A DNA stretch of 14,486 nucleotides. Source: CAYVQU01 sp964453155. Its GTDB lineage: Bacteria; Chloroflexota; Anaerolineae; Anaerolineales; UBA11858. The notes below the pieces were generated by a model. It was not told where the DNA came from and did no database searches. It saw nothing but the letters and a program-made list of their open reading frames with translations. The stretch's first letter is position 1; every line of letters starts with the position of its first letter. The stretch spans positions 1 through 14,486 of the forward strand of contig CAYVQU010000138.1 in the NCBI GenBank assembly GCA_964453155.1, read 5' to 3'. The translations under genes and the position numbers were made by a program. Positions 1-7,791 of this stretch are shown one piece after another.

Positions 1-33
1 ATCGTCACCCAGCTACAGGAACATACCCCGTGA
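1..33 (+). CDS. C-terminal end of an upstream gene (partial)
   Basis: Reading from base 1 gives ten residues, IVTQLQEHTP, and then a TGA at 31-33. This TGA overlaps the GTG start of the next gene at 30 in a GTGA junction, the same coupling seen elsewhere in this operon. That makes a real upstream gene likely. Too little is present to name it. Confidence 0.5.
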   Translation: MVTQLQEHTP

Positions 34-1256
34 AGCAAATTGCCACAGCTTTACTTCTGGCCCTGTTTGTGACTGCGTTAGCTACCTTACCCGTCCAAGC
101 CAATACCTGCACAGTCTACGCCAACCCGGTGACTGGTGAGATCAGCCAGGTCTGTTTTGGAGGTGGCGATGATGAATGTGGCGAGAACTGCGAACCGCCT
201 GAACCACCCGAATGCGAACCCGGCACCACCCAGATCCGCACCCAATACATCCCCCACCCCAATACATCCAATGTGTGCGAAGAAGTCCAGAGTGAAGTCG
301 ATGTCTGCACCGGCCAGGTTTTGTGGAGCCGGACCAATATCGGCAATTTGCCATGCAGCCCGGTCAACGGTGGTGAAAACCCCTGTGATGAGTTTACCTG
401 GGGTGGCGGCGGCTTTACCTGCACCCGATTCTGTGATGCCGGTTGGAATTGGGATGTCACCGCCCGCGTCGGCTTTCCCCAGATGTTCCTGGATTTGCGT
501 CCCTTCCCGGCGACCCTGGTGCGCTGGGATACGGCCATGCGCGCCAGCCGGTTGGGATTGTCTTCTGGTTTGGGATTCCTGGCCTACGCGCCCCTGGGTG
601 GTGGCAGTCCCTCAAGCCCGGCCGTTGGCGATTGGCGCGATATCCGCCTGACGCTGCGATTGGTTCCGGCTGCCAACATCTTGCTGGTCACATTGCCCCA
701 TATCGGTTCCTTTTCTCTACCCGTGGTGGGCGAGAGCGGTGCCCCGATGATTTTCTATTGGGAAGTGCCCTCCCATCCCGAAGTAGGTGGCAACACCCTG
801 GCTGGCAGCGTCTCAGGATTCGACGAACTGCCCGCTGATATGCCCGTCTTCAGTGGTAACGGCGGCGGCCTGTATCGCCTGCTGTGGCGGTTCCAATATG
901 AGCAATATGCCACCCAATGCGTGAGCGGCCCCGATAACAGCGGTGATTTCGACTGCCGCACCAGCCGTCGGGCTGATGAAGATGACGGCCACCGGGAAGG
1001 AGTCTGGCGCGCCCGCAGCATGGGCGGGGAGATCACTCCGGAGATGGTCGATGGACTGCCAGCCAGTATGGCGATCGATTTGAACGGCGATGGCACCTTG
1101 GATTACTTCTGGAACCGCAACCTGACGCTCAGGCGGATGGATGAAGCCAACAGCCCTCACAACCCCCAATGGGCGCGCTCCTGGAACTGGGGTGGGATCA
1201 TCTACTGGGGCGTGCGAGAAGGCCAGGGGCAAATTGGCTGGCCGGGGAACCCTTAG
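30..1256 (+). CDS. Secreted Cys-rich protein with a calcium-loop-like motif
   Basis: A 408-residue protein with a GTG start, preceded by AGGA at 17-20 (9 nt spacing). A classical signal peptide covers about residues 1-25: a Lys, a Leu/Ala-rich core and a VQA-N cleavage site. The mature N-terminal 120 residues are rich in Cys and Pro, suggesting disulfides outside the cytoplasm. The rest is rich in Trp and Gly. Residues 350-358 read DLNGDGTLD, which fits the D-x-N-x-D-G-x-x-D calcium loop of EF-hand and dockerin-like motifs. I see no enzyme motif and do not recognise a named family. It ends directly against the ATG of the prepilin peptidase gene (TAG then ATG). Its place in a secretion operon suggests a surface or envelope component of the apparatus, such as an adhesin or periplasmic subunit, but that is inference. 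Confidence 0.85.
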   Translation: MKQIATALLLALFVTALATLPVQANTCTVYANPVTGEISQVCFGGGDDECGENCEPPEPPECEPGTTQIRTQYIPHPNTSNVCEEVQSEVDVCTGQVLWSRTNIGNLPCSPVNGGENPCDEFTWGGGGFTCTRFCDAGWNWDVTARVGFPQMFLDLRPFPATLVRWDTAMRASRLGLSSGLGFLAYAPLGGGSPSSPAVGDWRDIRLTLRLVPAANILLVTLPHIGSFSLPVVGESGAPMIFYWEVPSHPEVGGNTLAGSVSGFDELPADMPVFSGNGGGLYRLLWRFQYEQYATQCVSGPDNSGDFDCRTSRRADEDDGHREGVWRARSMGGEITPEMVDGLPASMAIDLNGDGTLDYFWNRNLTLRRMDEANSPHNPQWARSWNWGGIIYWGVREGQGQIGWPGNP

Positions 1257-1670
1257 ATGGATTTCATCATCACCGGCCTGCTTATGATCGTCACACTGGG
1301 CGTAGTGGCTTTCGATTTTAAGCACAAACGCATCCCCAATGCTGTGACTATCCCCATGCTCTTGGGTTTCATGCTCATAAATTGGCCAGGAGAACCAGAG
1401 ATTTGGATGGGCTGTTTTCTATTCTTTACCGGCTGGCAAATGGGCTGGATGGGTGGCGGGGATGCCAAATTGTGGATGGCCCTGCTGTGGGCCACACCCT
1501 TATCCGCCGCGGCTCCGTCTTTATGGGTGATGGCTGGGACATTTATCTTGACCGGCTTGGGTCAGATCGTCTGGCGACAATGGCAAAATACAACCCCGAC
1601 TGGCGTCCAATCCCCAGGCTCCTGGCGAACGATTCCGTATCTGATCTGGCTGGCTGTTTCCCACTTCTGA
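1257..1670 (+). CDS. A24-family prepilin peptidase-like membrane protein
   Basis: A 137-residue polytopic membrane protein. It carries the two aspartate motifs of A24 aspartic peptidases (TadV/CpaA/PilD core): D20 in FDFKHKRIPN, and D69 in GGGDAKL, the canonical GxGDxKL. The length fits a stand-alone peptidase core without the N-terminal methyltransferase part of PilD. In known systems these enzymes cleave leader peptides of type IV pilin-like proteins at the cytoplasmic face of the inner membrane. The ATG abuts the preceding stop codon, so it is co-translated with the secreted protein gene. A second A24 gene lies at 4406-4873. I see no obvious class III prepilin in the window, so its substrate is probably encoded outside or is one of the small membrane proteins at 8595-9351. 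Confidence 0.85.
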   Translation: MDFIITGLLMIVTLGVVAFDFKHKRIPNAVTIPMLLGFMLINWPGEPEIWMGCFLFFTGWQMGWMGGGDAKLWMALLWATPLSAAAPSLWVMAGTFILTGLGQIVWRQWQNTTPTGVQSPGSWRTIPYLIWLAVSHF

Positions 1671-1680
1671 AGAGATTTCA

Positions 1681-2616
1681 ATGTATACTGATCTCTTCCT
1701 GGCACTTCTAGATGATCATAACCCGCGCAATCACCCCATCCTGGCGGCTTTGTTGTATACCTATTGCCCAGCGGCAGCCCGATGGTGGTTGGCCGGGGCT
1801 GATCCAGTGCCGGTTTTCGACCCGGTCTGGCAGGCGCTCAAAGACCGCGCCACCGGTCAGACTTTGAGTGATGCGCTGAAATCGTATGACTTGCAGGATT
1901 TGGGTGCTGAACTCCGAGCCTTCATTCAGCGGGTAGATGCCTGCCGTCGCCATCATCCGGGCATTCCTGCCCCGGAGTGCGCAGCTACTTTCAACGGTTG
2001 GTCCCTGGACAAAAACCAATTACACAGCAAGGGGAACGCTATCCAGAATCTGGGCGGGAAATGGGAGAATCTGTTGGCTTTCGTCCACACCTGGGTTTTC
2101 CTGATCCCGGACTGGAAAGCAACCATGCGTTTTTCGCAGATGCCGGAACTTCAACCGGTAAAACTCTCCCTGATCGCGCCGGGCATCCGAGTGCCGGTGC
2201 GCTGGCCAGTATGGGGGTGGACGTTCCAATCGGGACTAAATCAGCGGATTGCCCTGGGTGCCTTGACATCTAGCGATCCCAATCATCCCAACCAACTGCA
2301 GTTTTCGCTCATTCAAAGTGGGCAGCAGCCGGGTGAAAAGCCCTGGCCGGTCGAGCCGGAGTTGTGGGCCTTGAACCGCACGGATGGCACCGGGCGCAGT
2401 TTTCGCTCTCGCCTGCCCAACAACCTTTGTATTGGGGAAATCATTACAAGTCTGGCGGCCCTAGCGAAATCAGGGCCTTACCCGCCCCAGCGTGCTTTGG
2501 AATCCCCCGCCCGTTGCCGGTTCTGCGGGTTTCAGGCTCAGTGTTGGGTGAAATTAGAGAAAGGACCTAACACCCCGCCCCAACTTTCATCCCTGGCGTT
2601 CAGTATCAGGAATTAA
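1681..2616 (+). CDS. Protein with Cas4-like cysteine pattern, catalytic residues not seen
   Basis: A 311-residue protein starting at ATG 1681, with a GAAGAG-like ribosome site just upstream and 10 bp after the previous stop. One cysteine near the N-terminus (C29, in YCPAAARWWL) and three near the C-terminus (C279, C282, C288 in CRFCGFQAQC) reproduce the C...C-x2-C-x5-C layout that binds a 4Fe-4S cluster in Cas4, AddB and related PD-(D/E)XK nucleases. The N-terminal 'CP' followed by aromatic residues also fits that group. In the central region I cannot find a convincing D...E-x-K nuclease motif, so it may be a catalytically dead or very diverged member. It lies between a prepilin peptidase gene and a VirB6-like gene with no Cas genes nearby, so a CRISPR role is unlikely. 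The family assignment is tentative; that the gene is real is clear from spacing and length. Confidence 0.8.
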   Translation: MYTDLFLALLDDHNPRNHPILAALLYTYCPAAARWWLAGADPVPVFDPVWQALKDRATGQTLSDALKSYDLQDLGAELRAFIQRVDACRRHHPGIPAPECAATFNGWSLDKNQLHSKGNAIQNLGGKWENLLAFVHTWVFLIPDWKATMRFSQMPELQPVKLSLIAPGIRVPVRWPVWGWTFQSGLNQRIALGALTSSDPNHPNQLQFSLIQSGQQPGEKPWPVEPELWALNRTDGTGRSFRSRLPNNLCIGEIITSLAALAKSGPYPPQRALESPARCRFCGFQAQCWVKLEKGPNTPPQLSSLAFSIRN

Positions 2617-2618
2617 GC

Positions 2619-4409
2619 ATGATGAGAATTCGCCTGATTCTAATCCTGATTATCGTTTCTGCTCTGCTTTGGAGTGCGCAGGCTGCTTTTGCTTCGACTC
2701 CGCCACCACCGCATGCTCCGCCCGTCCCACCCCAAAGCACGCCGGAGCCCCCCGAAACCCCCAGTAAACCCAACCTCATCCAGCAGATCACCCAGGTTTT
2801 GCACTTCCCGGTACCATCGATCACTGAAGCTTTAAAGAAGGTCTTCACAGATGCTGCTCAAGAAGAAACCCGCAATCTCAGCAACGAGATCGGGGCCTGG
2901 AGCCAAATCTTTGGTGAAATCTCCCAAGTTCCACCGGCAAAGTTTTACAGTGATCTGGCTCAGAGTAGCCTCCCAGCCGCTGGTACCCTGGCAGGCGCTT
3001 TGTTCCTGCTGCGGCTGGCCATCCACCACTGGAGCCGCCTGCCAGGGGAGAATGAACCTCTGACCACCGTACTCTCTGACTGGCTGGTGGCTGGAATGCT
3101 GGCGGTGCTCTCCGGCCCCTTCCTGGACTTACTCGTTCGCATTACCTGGTGGTTGTCGGGAACAGTACTGGGAGAAAGCAGCGTGCTGGCCCAGCAGTTC
3201 ATGGACACCATCACGCTGGGCAGCCTCATCCGAGGTGCTGGTCTGCTTTCTAAACCTTCGATCTTCACCACCTTATTGGTTTTGGGTCTCTCGATCGGCG
3301 GTTTCCTGGCGGCTGCCGGGATGTTGTTTGCCTTTGGCAGTGCCAACGCCGTACTCTTCATTCTGGCTTTTTTGGGTCCACCGGTGGCTGTGGTCGCGGT
3401 TATCCCCCAAATGCGCTGGCTCAGATCATTGTGGCTCAAGGCCGCAGCTTTGGTTGCCATCCTGCCTTTTGTGGGGGGTGGAATCTTCAAAGCCAGCATT
3501 GCGCTGAGCTTTCTCAGTTTTGGGGGTGGCTTACTATCTTTGTTTTTGCGAGTTTTATGGTTGTGGGGTGCGGCCGGTTTCATGATATCGCTGGCCGGAA
3601 TTCTTAGCCGAATGACGATAGCCACCAGTGTGGATGCCCTGGGTCAGACCGTTGGGGCAGTGAAGGGCATCATCGACAAAGCTGCTATGATTGGAATGGG
3701 GACTGCTACTGGTGGAGTGGGGATGGCAGGTTCAAGTTTTTTAGGTGGCGGTACTGATCTGAGTGGGCCAAGCCTGGGCGGGGTTGGGATGCTGTCTGGC
3801 GGTGGCTCTGGGACGAATGGCTTTCCTGGCGGAGATAGTCTAAGACAGGCAGCCGGACATCTCCAGCAATCCCAGGATTGGGCGGCAAAGGCCCGTGGGT
3901 TCAACGCCCTGGGCTTGCGGGGCGCGGGCCAGTATGCCCAAAGTCTGTCCCAGGAACATCAGATCGCCGGGCGGCAGGCGGAGATATCCGACCGCATCCA
4001 GCGCTTATCCGATTCCGGTGATGTTTTCGACGATTTTGATATTAGCCAACCTCAACAAAGAGCTGCATCATCGGCTGAGAATCCCCCCATTGTGCCGGGG
4101 TTGCGATTGCCTGAATCTGTATCCCAGCGAGTGATGAACAATTTTTCTGGAGAGCGAGAAGCATTTGGGCCAGCCTATCAAGGTTTTTCTCAAGCAGTGC
4201 AAGAGAAGGAAGGCTCGAGATTCCGCTTGGATACGATCCTGGCAGCTCATCCCGAAGAGACTGCCCAGATGGTGTCGGAATATTACACAAACCCGGACGT
4301 GATCACAACCGCAGATCAACCCCTACGCCAGGCTGCCATCCGCAGTGGGGCATCCCAGGTGCTTTTTGAAGCCTATGGAGAGCGGCTGGATGGGGGTAGC
4401 GAATTATGA
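2619..4409 (+). CDS. VirB6/TrbL-like polytopic channel protein
   Basis: A 596-residue protein with ATG 2619, two bases after the preceding stop and with AGG at 2608-2610. In order: a signal peptide or first membrane helix (about 1-26); a Pro-rich linker (about 27-50); a charged amphipathic stretch (50-110); five to six hydrophobic segments (about 115-330); a Gly/Ser-rich tract (about 370-410); and a long soluble tail rich in Gln, Ala and charge (410-596). A segment around 240-290, with a GPP turn followed by a WLRSLWLK patch and another helix, resembles the core of the TrbL/VirB6 family, the inner-membrane channel subunit of type IV secretion. The neighbours (VirB2-, PrgI-, M23-like) support this. 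The long C-terminal tail is typical of extended VirB6 proteins. The stop overlaps the next ATG (ATGA). Confidence 0.85.
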   Translation: MMRIRLILILIIVSALLWSAQAAFASTPPPPHAPPVPPQSTPEPPETPSKPNLIQQITQVLHFPVPSITEALKKVFTDAAQEETRNLSNEIGAWSQIFGEISQVPPAKFYSDLAQSSLPAAGTLAGALFLLRLAIHHWSRLPGENEPLTTVLSDWLVAGMLAVLSGPFLDLLVRITWWLSGTVLGESSVLAQQFMDTITLGSLIRGAGLLSKPSIFTTLLVLGLSIGGFLAAAGMLFAFGSANAVLFILAFLGPPVAVVAVIPQMRWLRSLWLKAAALVAILPFVGGGIFKASIALSFLSFGGGLLSLFLRVLWLWGAAGFMISLAGILSRMTIATSVDALGQTVGAVKGIIDKAAMIGMGTATGGVGMAGSSFLGGGTDLSGPSLGGVGMLSGGGSGTNGFPGGDSLRQAAGHLQQSQDWAAKARGFNALGLRGAGQYAQSLSQEHQIAGRQAEISDRIQRLSDSGDVFDDFDISQPQQRAASSAENPPIVPGLRLPESVSQRVMNNFSGEREAFGPAYQGFSQAVQEKEGSRFRLDTILAAHPEETAQMVSEYYTNPDVITTADQPLRQAAIRSGASQVLFEAYGERLDGGSEL

Positions 4410-4873
4410 ACGCCACCCACCTGATTTTCCTGCTCATCTTTCTGTTGATCAGCCTGGCAGATCTGCGCTACCGGGTGGTGCCAGGCGTCGAGATTGTTTT
4501 CTGCGGTGCTATTTTGGTCACCTGGCCATCCAATCCTTTAGCAGTTGGCGTCATCGTGTTAGCCGTCGCTTGGGGTTGGCTCCAAACCTGTCCAAACGCG
4601 CTAGCCTTACCTTTGTTGTTCTATCCCGGGGCCTGGCCAGTGCTACTTACCAGCTCTGGTGTGCGGCAAGGGTTTGTCGGACGCGGCGATTTGTTAGCTG
4701 CGGGCAGTTTGGCCCTGGTTTTCCCCTGGTCGGCTTCAATCTTGGCATTGATCGGATTGGAAATCTGGCGAAGATGGTTTGTCAAGCGTAATTCTAGTTC
4801 AATCCCGGCTTTACCGGGCATGACAATAGGTTTGGCTTCATTTCTAATACTGAAAACATTGAACCTTGCCTAA
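4406..4873 (+). CDS. Second A24-family prepilin peptidase-like protein, divergent
   Basis: A 155-residue membrane protein whose ATG overlaps the stop of the VirB6-like gene (ATGA at 4406-4409). It has the two A24 motif regions: D19 in LADLRYRVVPG and D95 in GRGDLLAAGSLAL. Unlike the copy at 1257-1670, the usual Lys of GxGDxK is replaced (GRGDLL) and the usual Asn after the motif-1 proline is Gly. Both predicted catalytic aspartates are retained, so it could still be active. Two non-identical A24 proteins in one operon might process different pilin-like substrates, or this one may have become structural. It is the last gene before the more A/T-rich cargo block, with no clear terminator after it. 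Confidence 0.8.
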   Translation: MNATHLIFLLIFLLISLADLRYRVVPGVEIVFCGAILVTWPSNPLAVGVIVLAVAWGWLQTCPNALALPLLFYPGAWPVLLTSSGVRQGFVGRGDLLAAGSLALVFPWSASILALIGLEIWRRWFVKRNSSSIPALPGMTIGLASFLILKTLNLA

Positions 4874-4960
4874 AAAATCATTACTTCAACCAACAATTCC
4901 AGAAAATCCCATTATGATATACTCCTGTTAGGTCTTTGATCAAGATTATTCAAGCAATAC

Positions 4961-5086
4961 ATGAATAGCAAAAAAGTTTCTACTTGTGCTTTGCTACACG
5001 ATGGGGGAATATTGACTCGCATGAATTCAAAAAATTCCATTCTTCAAAGCATATTGGTTTTCGCAACAGGCATAAACTTGCTATGA
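4961..5086 (+). CDS. Possible short leader ORF, 41 codons
   Basis: ATG at 4961 opens a 41-codon frame ending at TGA 5084-5086, which overlaps the ATG 5083 of the next gene in an ATGA junction. The end of the peptide is hydrophobic (ILVFATGINLL). No good ribosome site precedes 4961. The overlap could arise by chance, or the frame could be a translational coupler supplying initiation at 5083, which itself has only a weak and distant AGG. This is a weak call based on position only. Confidence 0.25.
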   Translation: MNSKKVSTCALLHDGGILTRMNSKNSILQSILVFATGINLL

Positions 5087-6558
5087 ACGATGAAGTCATT
5101 GAAATTAGACGATTGATTGCCAAAGCCGCACACTATATTTCATCCTATTCAGAAAATAGGGATTTCGTGCAAAGAGCGAAGCGAGCTCGAACGATGGTGC
5201 ATGAGAATTCTGATCCCAGGACCGTGTTATTGGGGATTCGACAGCTTGAAGGTCTACTTCAGGAGATGGATAAAAACAAAATCAGGGGAGTTAAAAATCT
5301 ACGCACGGAATTGGACCTATTTAAAGGAAACTCCAACGCATTTCAAGATTCAAAAACCACACCCAGCGAGGATCGCATTGGCGATGCACTGGGTTCATTA
5401 TTTGGGGGCTTTGTGGGCGTGGGACCAGCGGAAATTGATGAGACGGTTACGCCTGAATATATTCAATCCGCCCAAAATATTTTTGATAATTTCAGAGTGA
5501 ACTGGCGGATTGGTCCATATCAAATGCCCTTGCATCCGGAAATTGAAACCGCCCCTAAATCTGATTTGGTAAGATTTTTTTCAAGATGGTCTGATTCGTC
5601 CTACCAGCATGCCCGTCAATGCATCGAATTATTGGGATACATCGACGAGAATCTTCGAACGCAGCATTCTCTGTTCGGAATCGATGCTCAAAATTTCAAC
5701 ATATTGGCCATTGCCTGCCAGCTTGCCCTGGAAACCAGGGATAAATGGTCACCCGCACTGGTCCGCCTCTTGATTGTTGCCGCCCAAGAATTGAGAGGTT
5801 GTGGATCATCTGGGATGCATGGTCCAAAACGATTAGCAGCAAAGTTGAGGGTGGGCAAATTGATTGGGGCGTTGAGTCAATATGATCTGGCGAATGCTTT
5901 ATGGCTGGCTGACATGACCATTGAATCAGTGTCATTTTCGCGAGCACAAATATTGTATGCCAATGAAAATGATCCCGAGAGCATAAAAGAACTCGTCAAT
6001 CGCTGGCAAAAAGATGAACACCCCCTTTATGGGGATATTGTAGCGCAAGGTCACGTATTTCTTGGAGAACTATCCAGCGCGCGCGATGTACTCAAGCATG
6101 CCAAAGCACATCTCCATTCTGCGCAAAATCGAAATTACAGTTCAGACAGAGGGGAATATTTCGTCAAAAGGTATCCGGAGCATTTGGAAGACATTTACCT
6201 GGCCCGATTATGCCGGACAATGGCGTTGGTTGATCGTGAAGTCGCCTTTGCCTGGAGTGATGAGATTGCAACTCCCAATATCCGCATTGCAGGCTATTTG
6301 CACCTTGTTTGGTTGGCAATTGATCATGAGGCTTCCTGCGGTTCTTGGCGACTAAATGATATCCAACAATGGATCCAGGATGGTGGTTTTTCGCTGGATG
6401 ACTTTTGGCTGCCAGCCTATCAATTGGACCAGTTGCCTTACCTGAAGTATTATCCTGATTTTCCTGCCGAACGTTGGAACGACCTATTAGAAAACCCATT
6501 CAAATCCACAGAAATGATCATGGCCTTGATTGAGGGTCATCAATCGCAGCCGGAGTAA
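5083..6558 (+). CDS. Unknown helical protein, partner of the DUF4062 gene
   Basis: I chose ATG 5083, which gives 491 residues starting MNDEVIEIRRL. The frame stays open to a TTG at 4984, but that extension looks non-coding. I do not recognise the family. The first 90 residues are charged and helical. A Gly-rich stretch follows at about 100-115 (SLFGGFVGVG). The rest looks like continuous alpha-helices with TPR-like spacing, for example GDIVAQGHVFLGELSSARDV and later Trp/Leu-rich helices. No signal peptide, membrane helix, Walker motif or nuclease motif is visible, so a cytoplasmic scaffold, sensor or regulator is plausible. The stop at 6556-6558 lies 4 bp before the TTG start of the DUF4062-HEAT gene, so the two are almost certainly co-translated. 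Codon use is more A/T-rich than in the flanking secretion genes, suggesting separate acquisition. Confidence 0.8.
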   Translation: MNDEVIEIRRLIAKAAHYISSYSENRDFVQRAKRARTMVHENSDPRTVLLGIRQLEGLLQEMDKNKIRGVKNLRTELDLFKGNSNAFQDSKTTPSEDRIGDALGSLFGGFVGVGPAEIDETVTPEYIQSAQNIFDNFRVNWRIGPYQMPLHPEIETAPKSDLVRFFSRWSDSSYQHARQCIELLGYIDENLRTQHSLFGIDAQNFNILAIACQLALETRDKWSPALVRLLIVAAQELRGCGSSGMHGPKRLAAKLRVGKLIGALSQYDLANALWLADMTIESVSFSRAQILYANENDPESIKELVNRWQKDEHPLYGDIVAQGHVFLGELSSARDVLKHAKAHLHSAQNRNYSSDRGEYFVKRYPEHLEDIYLARLCRTMALVDREVAFAWSDEIATPNIRIAGYLHLVWLAIDHEASCGSWRLNDIQQWIQDGGFSLDDFWLPAYQLDQLPYLKYYPDFPAERWNDLLENPFKSTEMIMALIEGHQSQPE

Positions 6559-6562
6559 ACTG

Positions 6563-7705
6563 TTGAAAAGCGTATTTGTTTCCTCAACCTATCGAGACCT
6601 ACAAGCATATCGGCAGATGGTTTCAAATGCCCTGCGGAGATTAGGTTGCATTGATATCAGTATGGAGCACTTTGGAGCCAGGAGCGCTTATCCCAAAGAC
6701 GAGTGCCTGCGCCTAATTCGGGAAGAAAGTGATATTTACGTCGGTATTTTTGCCAGACGCTATGGTTTTATCCCCCAAAACGATACTCAAAGCATCACCC
6801 ACAGTGAATATCTAGAAGCGATCCGTGCCAAAGTTCCATGTTTAATTTATCTACTAGGTGATGATGTAATCTGGCCTGCAGATCATATTGATCAGGGTCA
6901 AAAAGCACAAAAACTGGATGACTTGAAAGTGGACTTACAAAATCGCCACATTTGCGGTTATTTCTCTTCCCCAGATGATCTGGTTGCCCAAGTCGCTGCC
7001 GACGTTGGCCGAGAAATCACACGGGAAGCTTTACGAAAGGAAGCACTCCACGATGTGTATTTCCGAGATGATGAACGGGAAAGTCGGTTGATCCAGGATT
7101 TAGAATCTGAAGATACCTTCAAAGTTAAACGGGCCATCGCGGCGCTTGCGAAGGCCCCCTCGGTGTGGCTTATCCATCACTTGAAAAGACTGGTAATGAA
7201 TGCAGATGAAGACTTAGCTGAAATCGCGGTGGATGGACTTAGCAAAATAGGGAGTATGGAAGCTTGTAAAGCGCTCATCTCAGGCTTTTTGTCTACCTCT
7301 GTTCACACCAGAAAATGGGTAGCATTTACAATCGGGGAATTAACCCTACAAAAGAAAATCACGAGTCCACAACCGATCATTTCGGCGCTGATTGAAGTTC
7401 TTGAAGATCCAATGGAAGATATCGAGGTTCTCGATGAAGTAGGACATGCACTCTGTAAATTGGGGGAACCAAACACCACGGATCATTTGCTGAAAATCCT
7501 GTCATTAGAAAACAGACCCTATCAACTGAAAGCGCGCCTGCTCTATAGCGCGCCTAAGTTTTTCCAACCAGAAGATGCTACTGAGTTCTTGCAAGCAGTT
7601 CTACCCATTATCAACGCCTGGTCTTTACAAACCATTGCAGCCGTTCGTGAAAATTTGGGGGACAATGCTATTCATCCGGCTTTATATCCGGTAATTATGC
7701 AATAA
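6563..7705 (+). CDS. DUF4062 domain protein with C-terminal HEAT-like repeats
   Basis: I chose TTG 6563, which has GGAG at 6552-6555 seven bases upstream and gives 380 residues beginning MKSVFVSSTYRDL, the usual beginning of a DUF4062 domain. An upstream TTG at 6530 is in frame but has less support. Residues 1-110 carry the family's marks: SSTYRDL, a MEHFGAR-like strand, DIYVGIFARRYGFIP, SITHSEYLEA and PCLIYLL. From about 170 to 340, helical pairs repeat with spacing like HEAT repeats (IAALAKAPS, AVDGLSKIGS, VGHALCKLGE). DUF4062 is known mainly as an N-terminal domain of large STAND-type or repeat proteins, with a proposed TIR-like alpha/beta fold and signalling or effector roles. Here it has no NTPase and is joined to HEAT repeats, so the unknown upstream partner may supply activation. 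A role in defence or regulated cell death is inference. Confidence 0.88.
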   Translation: MKSVFVSSTYRDLQAYRQMVSNALRRLGCIDISMEHFGARSAYPKDECLRLIREESDIYVGIFARRYGFIPQNDTQSITHSEYLEAIRAKVPCLIYLLGDDVIWPADHIDQGQKAQKLDDLKVDLQNRHICGYFSSPDDLVAQVAADVGREITREALRKEALHDVYFRDDERESRLIQDLESEDTFKVKRAIAALAKAPSVWLIHHLKRLVMNADEDLAEIAVDGLSKIGSMEACKALISGFLSTSVHTRKWVAFTIGELTLQKKITSPQPIISALIEVLEDPMEDIEVLDEVGHALCKLGEPNTTDHLLKILSLENRPYQLKARLLYSAPKFFQPEDATEFLQAVLPIINAWSLQTIAAVRENLGDNAIHPALYPVIMQ

Positions 7706-7779
7706 AGTCCTTCTGAATATTCAATGTGATTTCGGCTGGAAATTAGGACGCCTCCCCCACTTCCACCTCCCCAATTCAA

Positions 7780-7785
7780 TACAAT
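7780..7785 (+). promoter_or_regulatory. Possible -10 box for a leaderless start
   Basis: TACAAT lies at exactly -12 to -7 relative to the ATG at 7792, the spacing expected when transcription begins at the start codon. No ribosome site precedes that ATG; the upstream tract is C-rich. No good -35 is visible. It would restart transcription of the secretion operon after the cargo block. Confidence 0.4.
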
Positions 7786-7791
7786 AGCCCC

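Noticed and set aside
813..1325. Minus-strand frame of 170 codons
   Set aside because: It lies opposite the well-supported secreted protein gene and crosses into the next gene; no domain or ribosome site.
2960..3625. Long minus-strand frame (221 codons)
   Set aside because: It is the antisense shadow of the VirB6-like membrane gene; its basic, Pro/Ser-rich composition is what an antisense reading of hydrophobic codons gives.
4895..4923. TATGAT/TATACT as a promoter for the cargo pair
   Set aside because: No -35-like hexamer at 16-18 bases upstream, and such -10-like strings are common in A/T-rich sequence.
7708..7749. Inverted repeat GTCCT...AGGAC with an inner ATTTC/GAAAT hairpin after the DUF4062 gene
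   Set aside because: Short stems, large loop and no T-run, so it is not a credible terminator; probably chance.
4870..7791. Direct repeats flanking the cargo block as insertion scars
   Set aside because: I compared the two edges (ATTCAAGCAATAC and ATTCAATAC strings) and found only short A/T-rich similarity, not a convincing target-site duplication; no transposase or integrase is present.
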